From Sandaracinaceae bacterium (GTDB lineage Bacteria; Myxococcota_A; Polyangia; Polyangiales; Houyiibacteriaceae), in NCBI GenBank assembly GCA_020633075.1, contig JACKEI010000006.1:277589-341588 (forward strand): a stretch of 64,000 bases of DNA, written 5' to 3'. The position numbers and the translations under genes are program-made. The notes beneath the pieces were generated by a model, which ran no database searches, was not told where the DNA came from, and was given only the letters and a program-made list of their open reading frames with translations. The first letter of the stretch is position 1. Every line of letters begins with the position of its first letter. Below, in pieces: positions 55,166-63,916 of the stretch.

Positions 55166-56080
55166 TTACTCCGAGGCTTCGGTGGGCGCGTTGTTCGCGC
55201 GGTGGAACCAAGGGATGATCATCGACGTGCTGGCGATGACTCCCGCAAAGTGGGGCTTCTTCTCGAGCTGCCGCTTTTCCATCATGGGCACGCTGATGAA
55301 GAAGAACATGAGCGTGATGGCGCTGGTGCCGACGATGGTCCAGGTCCAGTCGGCGGGCGACGCGGCCAAGCCGAACAGGAAGAGGCCCCACCAGAAGAGC
55401 AGCTCGCCGAAGTAGTTCGGGTGACGCGAGTAGCGCCAGAGACCCGTCTGGATGAGCTCGCCCGGCTTCTTCGTCTTGCCGAAGGCGCGCAGCTGCTCGT
55501 CGGCCACGGCCTCGATGGTGATGGCGACCAGCGTCACGACCGCGGCCAGGCCGTCGATCCAGGAGAGCGGCGCCTCTGCGGTCATGGCGGGCCACATGGG
55601 CAAACAAGCCGCGAAGACCTCCACCGTGGGGAACATGTGGATGCCCGCGAAGCTGGCCGGCCAGTAGAGCTTGCCGGTCTTGGCCTTGATGTCGATGTAG
55701 CGCCAGTCTTCGTGGTGCAGGCCGGTCCAGCCGATGGCCCAGTTGTAGGTCAGGCGCACACCCCACAGGGTGCAGAGCCCGAGGCACAGGGCCTGCCGCG
55801 TGAGGTTCGCGTCGGCGCTGGCGTGCGACAGGAAGTACGCGCCCACCAGGGGCGGGATGACGCTCCAGTAAGCGTCGTAGAAGCTCGAGTTGCTGAACGC
55901 GACGCTGAAGCCAAAGACCACGCAGGTAGCCACCACGTCACCGAGGAAGGCGGTGTACAGCGGCGACGAGAGCGGGAAATGGACGACCGTCACGTAAGCC
56001 GCCGCGACGGCGACGACGTAGGCCAGGGTGATGTACGCGAACGAGGCCGCGCGCGAGTGCTTGGGGGGATGGGCGCTCAT
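55166..56080 (-). CDS. DUF1295 membrane protein (steroid 5-alpha-reductase-like)
   Basis: The 304-aa protein has about seven membrane helices. The DUF1295 C-terminal signature GLWRYSRHPNYFGELLFWWG is shared with isoprenylcysteine methyltransferases and steroid 5-alpha-reductases. Upstream is TYNWAIGWTGLHHEDWRY, typical of this family. The reaction is unknown; a membrane reductase is commonly assumed. A TAGACT box ends 10 nt before the ATG. It is followed by the glutaredoxin-like gene. Confidence 0.88.
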   Translation of the reverse strand: MSAHPPKHSRAASFAYITLAYVVAVAAAYVTVVHFPLSSPLYTAFLGDVVATCVVFGFSVAFSNSSFYDAYWSVIPPLVGAYFLSHASADANLTRQALCLGLCTLWGVRLTYNWAIGWTGLHHEDWRYIDIKAKTGKLYWPASFAGIHMFPTVEVFAACLPMWPAMTAEAPLSWIDGLAAVVTLVAITIEAVADEQLRAFGKTKKPGELIQTGLWRYSRHPNYFGELLFWWGLFLFGLAASPADWTWTIVGTSAITLMFFFISVPMMEKRQLEKKPHFAGVIASTSMIIPWFHRANNAPTEASE

Positions 56081-56168
56081 GAGGGGCCGGAGTCTACCGT
56101 GTAGACGTGAGACGCGCCTCCCGCGAAAGCGTTACCTCGTGGCGTCGCGGCCGCGCCCGCGCCCGCGT

Positions 56169-57386
56169 TCACCAGGGCAGCAGGTCGGCGCGGATGCCCG
56201 CGGCGTGCAGGCGGTCGATGACCTGCCGGGCGTGGGCGGCGTCCAGGGTGTCGATGCGCAGGTCGAGCACGGTGCTGCGCGCGCCCTTCGAGCCCAACCC
56301 GTCGTGGTCCACCTGCACCACGTTGGCGCCCGCCTCGGCGATGATGGTGGCGACCAACGCGAGCCGCCCGGGGATGTCGTCCAGCTCCACGCGCACCCGG
56401 TTCAGGCGCCCCTGGTTCGCGAGACCGCGCAGCGTGACCACGGCCAGCGTGCGGGGGTCGATGTTGCCCCCCGACAGCACCAGCGCCACCTCGCGCCCGG
56501 CGAAGACCTCCGGGTGCTCGAGACAGGCCGCCAGGGGCGCTGCGCCGGCGCCCTCCACCACGGTCTTCTCGATCTCGAGCAGCATGGCGATGGCGCGCTC
56601 GATGGTGGCCTCCTTGACCACCAGCACGTCCACCCCCTGCTCCGCGAGCACCGTGCGGCCGATGACCCCGGGCTGGGTCACCGCGATGCCGTCCGCCACC
56701 GTGGAGCCGGCCACGGCGCTGGACGCGCGGCCGTGCAGGTGGTCCGCCATGAAGGGGTAGCGCTCGCTCTGCACGCCCAGCACCCGGACGGGGTGCGTGT
56801 GCCCGCTGGCTGCGAGGGCGATGCCGCTGAGCAGGCCCCCGCCGCCGACGGACGCCACGAGCGTGTCCAGCGACGGCCGCTGCTCCAGCATCTCGAGACC
56901 GAGCGTGCCCTGCCCCGCGACCACCACCGGGTCGTCGAAGGGGTGGATGAACTCGAGGCCGCGCTCCTGGGCCAGCTCACGCGCGCGCACGGCGGACTCC
57001 ATCACGTCGCGCCCGGCCAGCTCAACGGTCGCGCCCAGCGCGCGCGTGCGAGCCACCTTGGTGAAGGGGGTGTTGGCGGGCATCACGATGGTGCTGGCCA
57101 GGCCCAGCAGCGCCGCGTGGTGCGCCACCCCCTGCGCGTGGTTGCCAGCGGACATGGCGATCACGCCGCGCCCCGGGGTCACGTCCAACAAGCGGTTGCG
57201 CGCACCCCGGCCCTTGAACGAGCCGGTGAACTGGAGGTTCTCGAACTTGAGGTAGACGCGCGCCCCGGTGATCTCGGACAGGGTCTGCGAGAACGTCAGC
57301 GGCGTCAGCGTGAGCGCGTCACGGATACGCTCGCGCGCGCGGAGCACGTCGGCCAACGTCGGGATGGGGTGGGCGTTCGTCGACAT
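56169..57386 (-). CDS. ilvA: Threonine ammonia-lyase (ACT-regulated)
   Basis: The protein (405 aa) is a PLP enzyme of the tryptophan synthase beta fold. Lys in FTGSFKGRGARN binds PLP, SAGNHAQGVA binds the carboxylate, and SVGGGGLLSGIAL holds the phosphate. A C-terminal ACT domain (VRVELDDIPGRLALVATIIAEAGANVV) provides isoleucine-type feedback. It converts threonine to 2-oxobutanoate for isoleucine synthesis. Its length matches the about 400-aa biosynthetic type found in many Bacteria, not the longer E. coli enzyme with two ACT domains. A TACGCT box ends 8 nt before its ATG. Confidence 0.93.
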   Translation of the reverse strand: MSTNAHPIPTLADVLRARERIRDALTLTPLTFSQTLSEITGARVYLKFENLQFTGSFKGRGARNRLLDVTPGRGVIAMSAGNHAQGVAHHAALLGLASTIVMPANTPFTKVARTRALGATVELAGRDVMESAVRARELAQERGLEFIHPFDDPVVVAGQGTLGLEMLEQRPSLDTLVASVGGGGLLSGIALAASGHTHPVRVLGVQSERYPFMADHLHGRASSAVAGSTVADGIAVTQPGVIGRTVLAEQGVDVLVVKEATIERAIAMLLEIEKTVVEGAGAAPLAACLEHPEVFAGREVALVLSGGNIDPRTLAVVTLRGLANQGRLNRVRVELDDIPGRLALVATIIAEAGANVVQVDHDGLGSKGARSTVLDLRIDTLDAAHARQVIDRLHAAGIRADLLPW

Positions 57387-57467
57387 GAACGAGCAGCGTA
57401 CGCGACCCGCACACGCACCGCGAGCCAGTGATACAGAGCCGCGTGGACTTGGTGGTGCGCGTCGCCG

Positions 57468-57581
57468 CTACGCGACCATGTTGGTGAAGCCGAGGTTCTG
57501 CACCCAGTGCCGCTCCTCGAGCCCCACGCCGATCTCGTAGGTGCGGCTCTTGCGGGGGCGCCCAACGCGCTTGCCGCGCAC
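57468..57581 (-). CDS. Possible small protein or gene remnant of 37 aa
   Basis: Between the LysR and ilvA genes, a GTG-started frame encodes KRVGRPRKSRTYEIGVGLEE and RHWVQNLGFTNMVA and then stops. The stretch looks like real coding sequence in composition (basic start, then EIGVGLEERHW...). No ribosome site is clear and the reading frame continues upstream into LysR in another phase. It may be the C-terminal remnant of a lost gene. Confidence 0.3.
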   Translation of the reverse strand: MRGKRVGRPRKSRTYEIGVGLEERHWVQNLGFTNMVA

Positions 57582-57594
57582 CCACCGGCGAGGC

Positions 57595-58551
57595 TCACGC
57601 CTTCGTGCGCGTCGCCGGCCCGCTCGAGCCCTTGGTGCGCCGCCCCTTCGGTGCCTTGGGTCTCGGTGGGCTGAGCGCCTCCGCGAGCAGATCGAAGACC
57701 ACGCGGATGCGCCGGCTGGTCGCGACCTCGCGATGAGTCACCAGCCAGAGGGGCACCGGGAGGGGTGGAAAGTCCGAGGCCACCCGCACCACGCGGGGCT
57801 CCGCGTCGCCCACCTCCTCCATGACGAAGCAGATGCCCGCGCCCGCCTTGGCGAGCTCCCACTGCACCAGATGGTTCTCGCAGACGATGGCGAAGTTCTC
57901 GGGCCCCGTCTGCACACCCAGCTGCGCCAAGTGTGCCGACATGCGCTCCGAGCGGTCGAAGCCCATGAAGGTCGCACCGCCCAGATCTCGGGCACGCTTC
58001 GGCCTGCCGATGGACGCGAGATACGCCTCGGTGGCGTAGGGTCGCGCCATGCGGTCGTCGAGCTTGCGGGCCACCAGCTCGCTCTCGGTGGGCTTGAAGT
58101 TGCGCACCGCGATGTCCGCCTCGCGCCGCCTCAGGTCGCGCGTCGCGTTCGAGGCCACGATCTCGATCTCGATGCCGGGGTGCTCGCGACGCAGCTGCAA
58201 CACCACCTGCGGCAGGAGGTACGCGGCGATCAGCTCGCTCGCGGTGATGCACACGGTGCCCTCCAGCGCGAGTGAACGACCCGTCGCCACGCGCGACACG
58301 CGGGTGGCTGCGTCGGTCATGGCGCGCACGTGCTCGACCAGCTCGGCGCCCGCCGCGGTGATGACCAGGCCCTTACCGACACGCTCGAAGAGCGTGACCC
58401 CCAGCTCTTCCTCGAGGGCCGCGACCTGACGCCCGATGGTGGGCTGCGACGTCCCGAGCGCGCGCGCCGCAGCGGAGAACGAGCCCTCCCCCGCCACGAC
58501 GGCGAAGGCGCGAGCGTGGTTCCAGTCGAATTTCACGGCACGCCAATCCAT
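57595..58551 (-). CDS. LysR-family transcriptional regulator
   Basis: This 318-aa regulator has the LysR N-terminal winged HTH (NHARAFAVVAGEGSFSAAARALGTSQPTIGRQVAALEEELGVTLFERV in parts) and the substrate-binding domain from about residue 95 to 290 (GTVCITASELIAAYLLPQV; VGDAEPRVVRVASDFPPLP). The last 30 residues are Lys/Arg/Pro-rich. It is divergent from the NAD(P)-binding protein gene and probably controls it through the AT-rich spacer. The ligand is not known. Confidence 0.92.
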   Translation of the reverse strand: MDWRAVKFDWNHARAFAVVAGEGSFSAAARALGTSQPTIGRQVAALEEELGVTLFERVGKGLVITAAGAELVEHVRAMTDAATRVSRVATGRSLALEGTVCITASELIAAYLLPQVVLQLRREHPGIEIEIVASNATRDLRRREADIAVRNFKPTESELVARKLDDRMARPYATEAYLASIGRPKRARDLGGATFMGFDRSERMSAHLAQLGVQTGPENFAIVCENHLVQWELAKAGAGICFVMEEVGDAEPRVVRVASDFPPLPVPLWLVTHREVATSRRIRVVFDLLAEALSPPRPKAPKGRRTKGSSGPATRTKA

Positions 58552-58639
58552 ACAAAAACGTATATCACAAGGACAGTATTCGGCATTGTCGATACGTATG
58601 TGCATGGCAGAGATCAGGGGTACCCACACAGGAGACGCC
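58552..58639. promoter_or_regulatory. AT-rich divergent control region with LysR-type dyad
   Basis: This 88-bp spacer is markedly AT-rich for the window. It holds GACA-N11-TGTC (58572-58590), which has the T-N11-A spacing typical of LysR sites, and a separate ATACGTAT palindrome. A GGAG site precedes the plus-strand ATG. It should contain the promoters of both divergent genes. Confidence 0.55.
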
Positions 58640-59392
58640 ATGACCCAAGCCAACCCATCGTTCCCCCGCCCCGACCGCCTCACCCGTCCCGTCCGCCGTA
58701 TCGCCATTGTCGGCGCCTCGGGCAAGCTCGGCCAGTACATGGTCCAGCACGCCCTGGACCGCGGCTGGGAGGTCGTCGGCGTGTGCCGCGAGCAGAGCGT
58801 GAGCAAGCTCGCACGCTTCGCGGAGCGCATCACCATCGTGCCCGGCCCCACGAACGACGCGGAGGTGATCCGCCGCGCCGTCGCCGGGTGTGACGGCGTG
58901 CTGGTGGTGCTCGCCCCCTGGGGCGTCAACCGGCAGTACGCGTCGGGCACCGCGCAGGCGGTCCTCGACCACGCGGAGCCGGGCGCGCGCCTGGTCTTCT
59001 CGTGCGGCTGGCACATCACGCGCGACGGCCAGGACCAGTACAGCTGGGCGTTCCGGCTCATGCTGGTGGTCTTCCGGTGGATCGGCCTGCTCACCCGCTT
59101 CGCGGAGCTCGACGACCAAGTGGAGGCCTGCCGCCGCATCTTCGAGAGCGACCGCGACTGGACCGTCGTGCGCGGCAGCGACCTCGAAGAAGGCGAGAGC
59201 GAGGGCCTGCCCGTCTGGAGCGCACACGTGGGCGACCCCATCCTGAAGAGCAACCGCACACGCCGCGTGGACTTCGCGTTGTTCATGGTGGAGGCCCTCG
59301 TCGACCCGGCGCTCTCGCAGCAGGCGCCCGCCATCGTCAGCCGCCTTGCCCCTTCGGCGCTCGCGCACGCGCCGATCGCGCAGACGGCCTAG
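58640..59392 (+). CDS. NAD(P)-binding oxidoreductase (NmrA-like)
   Basis: This 250-aa protein begins with the Rossmann motif IAIVGASGKLGQYMVQHALDRG (G-x-x-G-x-x-G), VVGVCREQSVS and GPTNDAEVIRRAVAGCDGVLVVL. Later come CGWHITRDGQ, FRLMLVVFRWIG and a C-terminal domain of short helices. It is of the NmrA/atypical short-chain type, which lack the usual Y-x-x-x-K. It may be a reductase or a redox-sensing regulator. The GGAG site 5 nt upstream sets the start. It is divergent from the LysR gene. Confidence 0.8.
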   Translation: MTQANPSFPRPDRLTRPVRRIAIVGASGKLGQYMVQHALDRGWEVVGVCREQSVSKLARFAERITIVPGPTNDAEVIRRAVAGCDGVLVVLAPWGVNRQYASGTAQAVLDHAEPGARLVFSCGWHITRDGQDQYSWAFRLMLVVFRWIGLLTRFAELDDQVEACRRIFESDRDWTVVRGSDLEEGESEGLPVWSAHVGDPILKSNRTRRVDFALFMVEALVDPALSQQAPAIVSRLAPSALAHAPIAQTA

Positions 59393-60621
59393 CTGCTCAG
59401 CGTCCAGGTGAGCCACGTCGCCACCAGCGCGCAGACGTGCACGGGAACGACGCGGCTGCGGAAGGGGCCGGAGCCCGCACCGTAGGCAAGGCCGCACTTG
59501 GTGAGCGTGTTGGTGCTGAGCGCCAGCAGGATGCCCAGCTGCGCGGTGTGGGTAGTGATCTCTCCCGCCGCATGGACCGAAGCCATGGAGGCGCTCACCG
59601 CATGTGCATCCCCGAAGCCCGCGACGGCCACGCTCACCAAGACAGCTCCCGCGCCGAGCGCGCGGCGGACCCCGACGACCAGGAGCGACACGCCCGTGAG
59701 CACCAGGGCGAAGAGCAGGGCACCGCGGATGGAGAACGCATGCGCCTCGGGTGCCTCCGTCGCCTGCGCGCGGCTGACGCCCAGCAGCGTGAGCCCGACA
59801 CCCACCAGCACGGTCACCCCTCCCGCCGTGAGGGCCGGCGTCAGGGTGGCGAGCAGCGGCGGGTGCGCGAGCCAGATCAAGATGGCCAGCTCGACGAAGG
59901 TCGCCACGCTGGACGCGGTAGCGCTCGCGGGCAGCGTGTTCGGCGCATCGGGCTGGCGGGAGCGCGCCACGGCGGCGGCGATGGTGGCGCTGCTGGAGAC
60001 GAAGCCGCCTGCGAAGCCTGCCAGCACATCACCGAGTCGCGGTCCCAGCAGCCTGCGCGCCAGGTGCCCGGCGCCCTGGATGGCCATGACGAACACCACC
60101 AGACGCCACACCCGCGCTGGCTCGATCACGCCCCACGGATCGATGGGTTGTTGAGGGAGGAGCGGCCAGATGACCGCCGCCGCGAGGGCGAACACGAGCA
60201 TGTCCAAGAGCTCGGTCTGCCGCAGGGTGCTGCGCACGGCCTCGTGCAGGGGGTCACGGAACGCGAGGAGCGAGGTCATGACCACGCCGAGCGCAAAGGC
60301 CGCTTCCGGGTGGCTCATGGCCAGCGCGCCTACGATGGCCACACCGAACAAGGCCACCTCCGACGTCATCCCGATGTCCGCCGAGCGGTCGCCCACGTAG
60401 CCGACGACCACCATCGCACCCACGAAGAGCAGCAGCGCGAGCGTGCCCCACGGGGGAAAGAGCAACGCGCTGGCGCCCCCCAGCAGGCCCGTCAGCGCGA
60501 ACGTGCGCAGCCCCGCGGTGCCGGCGCGCTCTTCCTTGGCCCAGCGCTTCTCGCGCTCGGTGCCCACGAGGGCGCCGACGGTCAGAGCGACGAGCAGACG
60601 CATCTCGGGGAGTTCCCACAT
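59389..60621 (-). CDS. MgtC/SapB-DUF4010 membrane protein
   Basis: The protein (410 aa) has 10 or more membrane helices. The first 130 residues match the MgtC/SapB domain (LLVALTVGALVGTEREKRW; GLRTFALTGLLGGASAL), and the rest is the DUF4010 domain (GDVLAGFAGGFVSSSATIAAAVARS). The family is broad; an ion-related or stress role is assumed. Its stop overlaps that of the convergent reductase gene by 4 nt. A TACGCT box ends 10 nt before the ATG. Confidence 0.9.
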   Translation of the reverse strand: MWELPEMRLLVALTVGALVGTEREKRWAKEERAGTAGLRTFALTGLLGGASALLFPPWGTLALLLFVGAMVVVGYVGDRSADIGMTSEVALFGVAIVGALAMSHPEAAFALGVVMTSLLAFRDPLHEAVRSTLRQTELLDMLVFALAAAVIWPLLPQQPIDPWGVIEPARVWRLVVFVMAIQGAGHLARRLLGPRLGDVLAGFAGGFVSSSATIAAAVARSRQPDAPNTLPASATASSVATFVELAILIWLAHPPLLATLTPALTAGGVTVLVGVGLTLLGVSRAQATEAPEAHAFSIRGALLFALVLTGVSLLVVGVRRALGAGAVLVSVAVAGFGDAHAVSASMASVHAAGEITTHTAQLGILLALSTNTLTKCGLAYGAGSGPFRSRVVPVHVCALVATWLTWTLSS

Positions 60622-60743
60622 TGGACGGGTCAGCGTAGCGCGTCTCCGCGCGAGTGTCGTCGTGGCGCGCGCCGAGCAAAACGGTCACACGTTCGCGCTC
60701 CGCCTCTGCCTTCCGTGAGCGTACGCAGCGCCGCAAGCGTGGC

Positions 60744-62099
60744 TCAGCCCGATCGCCGGTGGCGCAGGTCGGGCTGTCCGGTCGCGCCCAGCACGGCCTG
60801 CCAGAGCTCGCCGTCGGGGTCCAGCTGCTTGCGGCGTCCCACCATCACGTTGAAGGGCACGTGGGTGAAGCGCTGGTTCCAGTAGCTCACCGACATGCCC
60901 GTCCGCCCGGCCATGGCCGCGTGCACGGCGTACTGCCCGAACATCAGGCACAGCTCGGCGTCGAGCGCGTTGGCGCGCAGGCTGCGCACGATGTAGCTCG
61001 GGTCGATGTACTTGAGCGAGACGGGGACGCCGCGCGCACCGAAGTGCTCGGCGATGCGCGTCTTCAGGAACGAGCCGATGTCGACCAGCTTGACGTTGCC
61101 GGAGGCGTCACGGTCGACGGGACCGTCGGTCTTCAGCAGGTCTTGGCCGGCGCCCTCGGCGACGACGATGACCGCGTGCTGGGCTCGCTCCAAGCGCCGC
61201 TCCAGCGCCGTCAGGAAGCCGCCTTCTCCCTCCAGCTCGAAGGGCACCTCCGGCACCAGGCAGAAGTTGACGTCGCTGTTGGAGAGGCACGCGTGCGCGG
61301 CGATGAAGCCCGAGTGGCGCCCCATGAGCTTGACCATGCCGATCCCGTTGAAGGCCCCGCGCGCCTCCACGTGCGCCCCGCTGATTGCGCGCCGCGCCTC
61401 GTCCACGGCAGTGGCGAAGCCGAACGAGCGCTCCACCCACAGCAGGTCGTTGTCGATGGTCTTGGGTACGCCGATGACCGCGATCTTCGCGCCCCGGCGG
61501 GCGACCTCGGCCGTGATGGCCGCCGCGCCGCGCAGCGTGCCGTCCCCACCGATGGTGAAGAGCACGTCGATGCCGCGGGCTTGCAGCGTGTCCACCATCT
61601 CCGGGACGGTGGGCGCACCACGCGAAGAGCCGAGGATGGTCCCGCCCTCACCGTGGATGCGGTTGACGCGCTCCTTGGTGAGCGGGATGGGCTCGAAGGG
61701 GGAGTCCTTGGCCAGTCCCGCATAGCCGTACGGGAACCCGAGCAGGTGCTCGACGCCGTAGGTGTAGCGCAGCGTCAGGTAGATGGAGCGGATGACGTCG
61801 TTCTGACCCGGGCAGAGGCCGCCGCAGGTGACGATGGCGCAGCGCACGGTCTTCGGGTCGAAGAAGAGCTGCTCGCGCGCGCCGGCCGGCTCGAAGCCGG
61901 GCAGGGGCAGGTACTCGGCCAGGATCTGCTGCAGCACCTGCATGTCCGAGTACGCACAGACCGTGTCGTCTTCGTCGACGAAGAGGTCGCGCACCGGGTT
62001 GGGGGACGGAACGGTGCAGGGACCCAGCTGGGCGATCTCGAGGTCCGCGACGTTCAGGTGGCGGTCCCCGCTGGGGTCGGGCGCGACGCTTCTTCTCAT
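60744..62099 (-). CDS. pfkA: 6-phosphofructokinase (ATP-type of the PPi-like group)
   Basis: The 451-aa enzyme phosphorylates fructose-6-phosphate to fructose-1,6-bisphosphate in glycolysis. It has CGGLCPGQNDVIR, IGGDGTLRGA for the donor site, VPKTIDNDL for the catalytic Asp loop and MGRHSGFIAA. GGDG is the ATP type, while PKTIDND is the sequence of PPi-dependent relatives; this mixture is known in the group with Treponema and trypanosome enzymes, which use ATP. AGGAG lies 7 nt before the ATG. It is a single gene, divergent from dbpA. Confidence 0.9.
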   Translation of the reverse strand: MRRSVAPDPSGDRHLNVADLEIAQLGPCTVPSPNPVRDLFVDEDDTVCAYSDMQVLQQILAEYLPLPGFEPAGAREQLFFDPKTVRCAIVTCGGLCPGQNDVIRSIYLTLRYTYGVEHLLGFPYGYAGLAKDSPFEPIPLTKERVNRIHGEGGTILGSSRGAPTVPEMVDTLQARGIDVLFTIGGDGTLRGAAAITAEVARRGAKIAVIGVPKTIDNDLLWVERSFGFATAVDEARRAISGAHVEARGAFNGIGMVKLMGRHSGFIAAHACLSNSDVNFCLVPEVPFELEGEGGFLTALERRLERAQHAVIVVAEGAGQDLLKTDGPVDRDASGNVKLVDIGSFLKTRIAEHFGARGVPVSLKYIDPSYIVRSLRANALDAELCLMFGQYAVHAAMAGRTGMSVSYWNQRFTHVPFNVMVGRRKQLDPDGELWQAVLGATGQPDLRHRRSG

Positions 62100-62193
62100 G
62101 ATGGTCTCCTGTGGGCTTCACTCTCCGCCGAGAAGAGGCGAGGCGCAACGAGCTGGGCTCGTACTTCAACGGATAGGTACTAGGGTGCGGCCC

Positions 62194-63576
62194 ATGACCA
62201 CCGACTTCGCGTCCTTGCCCCTGTCTCCTGCGCTGCTGGAGGTGGTCCGCGAGCTCGGCTACGAGTCCCTCACGGAGATTCAGGCCAAGTGCATCCCGCT
62301 GCTGCTGGAGGGCAAGGACGTGATCGGGCAGTCCCGGACGGGCAGCGGCAAGACAGCGGCGTTTGGGCTCCCGCTCTTGGAGAGGCTGACCCTCGCGGAC
62401 CGCACGCTGAGCGCGCTGGTGCTGTGCCCCACACGTGAGCTGTGCGACCAGGTGGCGCGGGTGCTGCGCACGCTGGGCCGACGGCACGCAGGCCTGCAGG
62501 TGCTCGTGGTGGCCGGCGGCAAGCCGCTCGCCCCGCAGCGCGACGCGCTCGCGCGGGGGGTACACGTGGTGGTGGCGACACCGGGGCGGCTGATGGACCT
62601 GATGGATCGCGGCGCCGCGCCTCTCGGCAACGTCAGCACGGTAGTGCTGGACGAAGCGGACCGCATGCTGGAGATGGGCTTCCACGAGGACATGACCAAG
62701 ATCCTCGCGGCCACACCGCCCAGCCGTCAGACGGCGCTCTTCTCGGCCACGCTGCCGGCCGCCATCGAGAGCCTGAGCCGCACCTTTCAGCGCGACCCGG
62801 TACGCGTCACGGTCGAGGAGCAGGCGCTGGTGCACGACATCGAGCAGCTGGCCTACGACATCGGCGACGCCGAGCGGGGCGACGCGCTGCTGACCGTGCT
62901 GGGGCTGCACCCGCACGCGTCCGCGCTGGTGTTCTGCAACCTCAAGGCCACGGTGGACGCGCTCACCACGCAGCTCGCGCGGGCCGGCGTGAGCGTGGCC
63001 AAGCTGCACGGAGACCTGGAGCAGAAGGACCGCGACCGCGTCATGGCCAAGCTGCGCAACCAGAGCGTGCGCGTGCTGGTGGCGACCGACGTGGCCGCGC
63101 GCGGCATCGACGTGCAGGCGCTGGACCTGGTGGTCAACGTGGACCTCCCCGCGCAAGCCGAGATCTACGTGCACCGCATTGGCCGCACGGGGCGCGCCGG
63201 CGAGCGGGGCCTGGCCGTGTCGCTCACCACCACGCGCGACCGCCGCCGCCTGTCCGAGCTGGAGCAGCACACCGGCCACACGCTGACGCGACGCAAGCTA
63301 CCCGTGACCAGCGCAGCGCCCAGCGTGGCGCGCGACGCCGCCATGGTGACCCTCTTCGTCTCCGGCGGACGCAAGGACAAGGTGCGCCCCGGCGACATCC
63401 TGGGTGCCCTCACCGGCGAGGCCGGCGGCTTTGCCGGCAGCGACATCGGCAAGATCGAGATCCACGAGACCTTCACCTACGTCGCCGTGGCCAAGGACAT
63501 CGCGCACGCCGCGGTGAAGAGCCTGACCGAGGGCCGCATCAAGGGGCGCCGCTTCAAGGTGGGCTTCGTGGAGTAG
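62194..63576 (+). CDS. dbpA: ATP-dependent RNA helicase DbpA
   Basis: The 460-aa DEAD-box protein has GQSRTGSGKT (Walker A), PTRELCDQVARV, TPGRLMDLMD, DEADRMLEMGF, SATLPAA and HRIGRTGRAG. The C-terminal segment from about residue 385 (VTLFVSGGRKDKVRPGDILGAL; YVAVAKDIAHAAVKSL; GRRFKVGFVE) is the DbpA RNA-binding domain, which recognises 23S rRNA hairpin 92. It acts in large-subunit assembly. A TAGGGT box ends 7 nt before the ATG and no clear Shine-Dalgarno site is visible. Confidence 0.96.
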   Translation: MTTDFASLPLSPALLEVVRELGYESLTEIQAKCIPLLLEGKDVIGQSRTGSGKTAAFGLPLLERLTLADRTLSALVLCPTRELCDQVARVLRTLGRRHAGLQVLVVAGGKPLAPQRDALARGVHVVVATPGRLMDLMDRGAAPLGNVSTVVLDEADRMLEMGFHEDMTKILAATPPSRQTALFSATLPAAIESLSRTFQRDPVRVTVEEQALVHDIEQLAYDIGDAERGDALLTVLGLHPHASALVFCNLKATVDALTTQLARAGVSVAKLHGDLEQKDRDRVMAKLRNQSVRVLVATDVAARGIDVQALDLVVNVDLPAQAEIYVHRIGRTGRAGERGLAVSLTTTRDRRRLSELEQHTGHTLTRRKLPVTSAAPSVARDAAMVTLFVSGGRKDKVRPGDILGALTGEAGGFAGSDIGKIEIHETFTYVAVAKDIAHAAVKSLTEGRIKGRRFKVGFVE

Positions 63577-63596
63577 ACACGGCGGCGCGCCGAGGA

Positions 63597-63842
63597 CTAC
63601 TTCAGCTCGGCGTCGTAACCTCCTGCGTCCTGCGTCAGCTGCGAGAGCTCGCGGAGTCCGGCGCGGCGGTCTTTGTCGCGCCTCGCCTTGAACTCCAGCA
63701 CGTCCGTGACGCGTAGCCGCCGATGCGTGCCCGTCTTGCGGCAGGCGATACGCCCCTCGTCCAGCAGTCGGACCAAGTACTGACGCGATACGTTCAGGAG
63801 GTCTGCCGCTTGCTGGGTGGTCAGCTCGTGCGCCGTGGGCAC
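63597..63842 (-). CDS. Excisionase-type DNA-binding protein, orphan antitoxin-like
   Basis: This 81-aa product has the HTH_17 (excisionase) pattern LTTQQAADLLNVSRQYLVRLL, then GRIACRKTGTHRRLRVTDVLEFKARRDKDRRAGLREL. This is the C-terminal half of antitoxins that normally pair with a downstream PIN toxin. Here the toxin position is occupied by dbpA. The start is GTG, and in-frame sequence runs on upstream without a stop, so the N-terminus may be longer. Confidence 0.7.
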   Translation of the reverse strand: MPTAHELTTQQAADLLNVSRQYLVRLLDEGRIACRKTGTHRRLRVTDVLEFKARRDKDRRAGLRELSQLTQDAGGYDAELK

Positions 63843-63916
63843 CGCGACCCACCAGGAGGCTGCCCCGCGGACCGCTGGCGCGAGCGCCAGGCGCGCCGCG
63901 CAGCGGAGGCGCAGAC

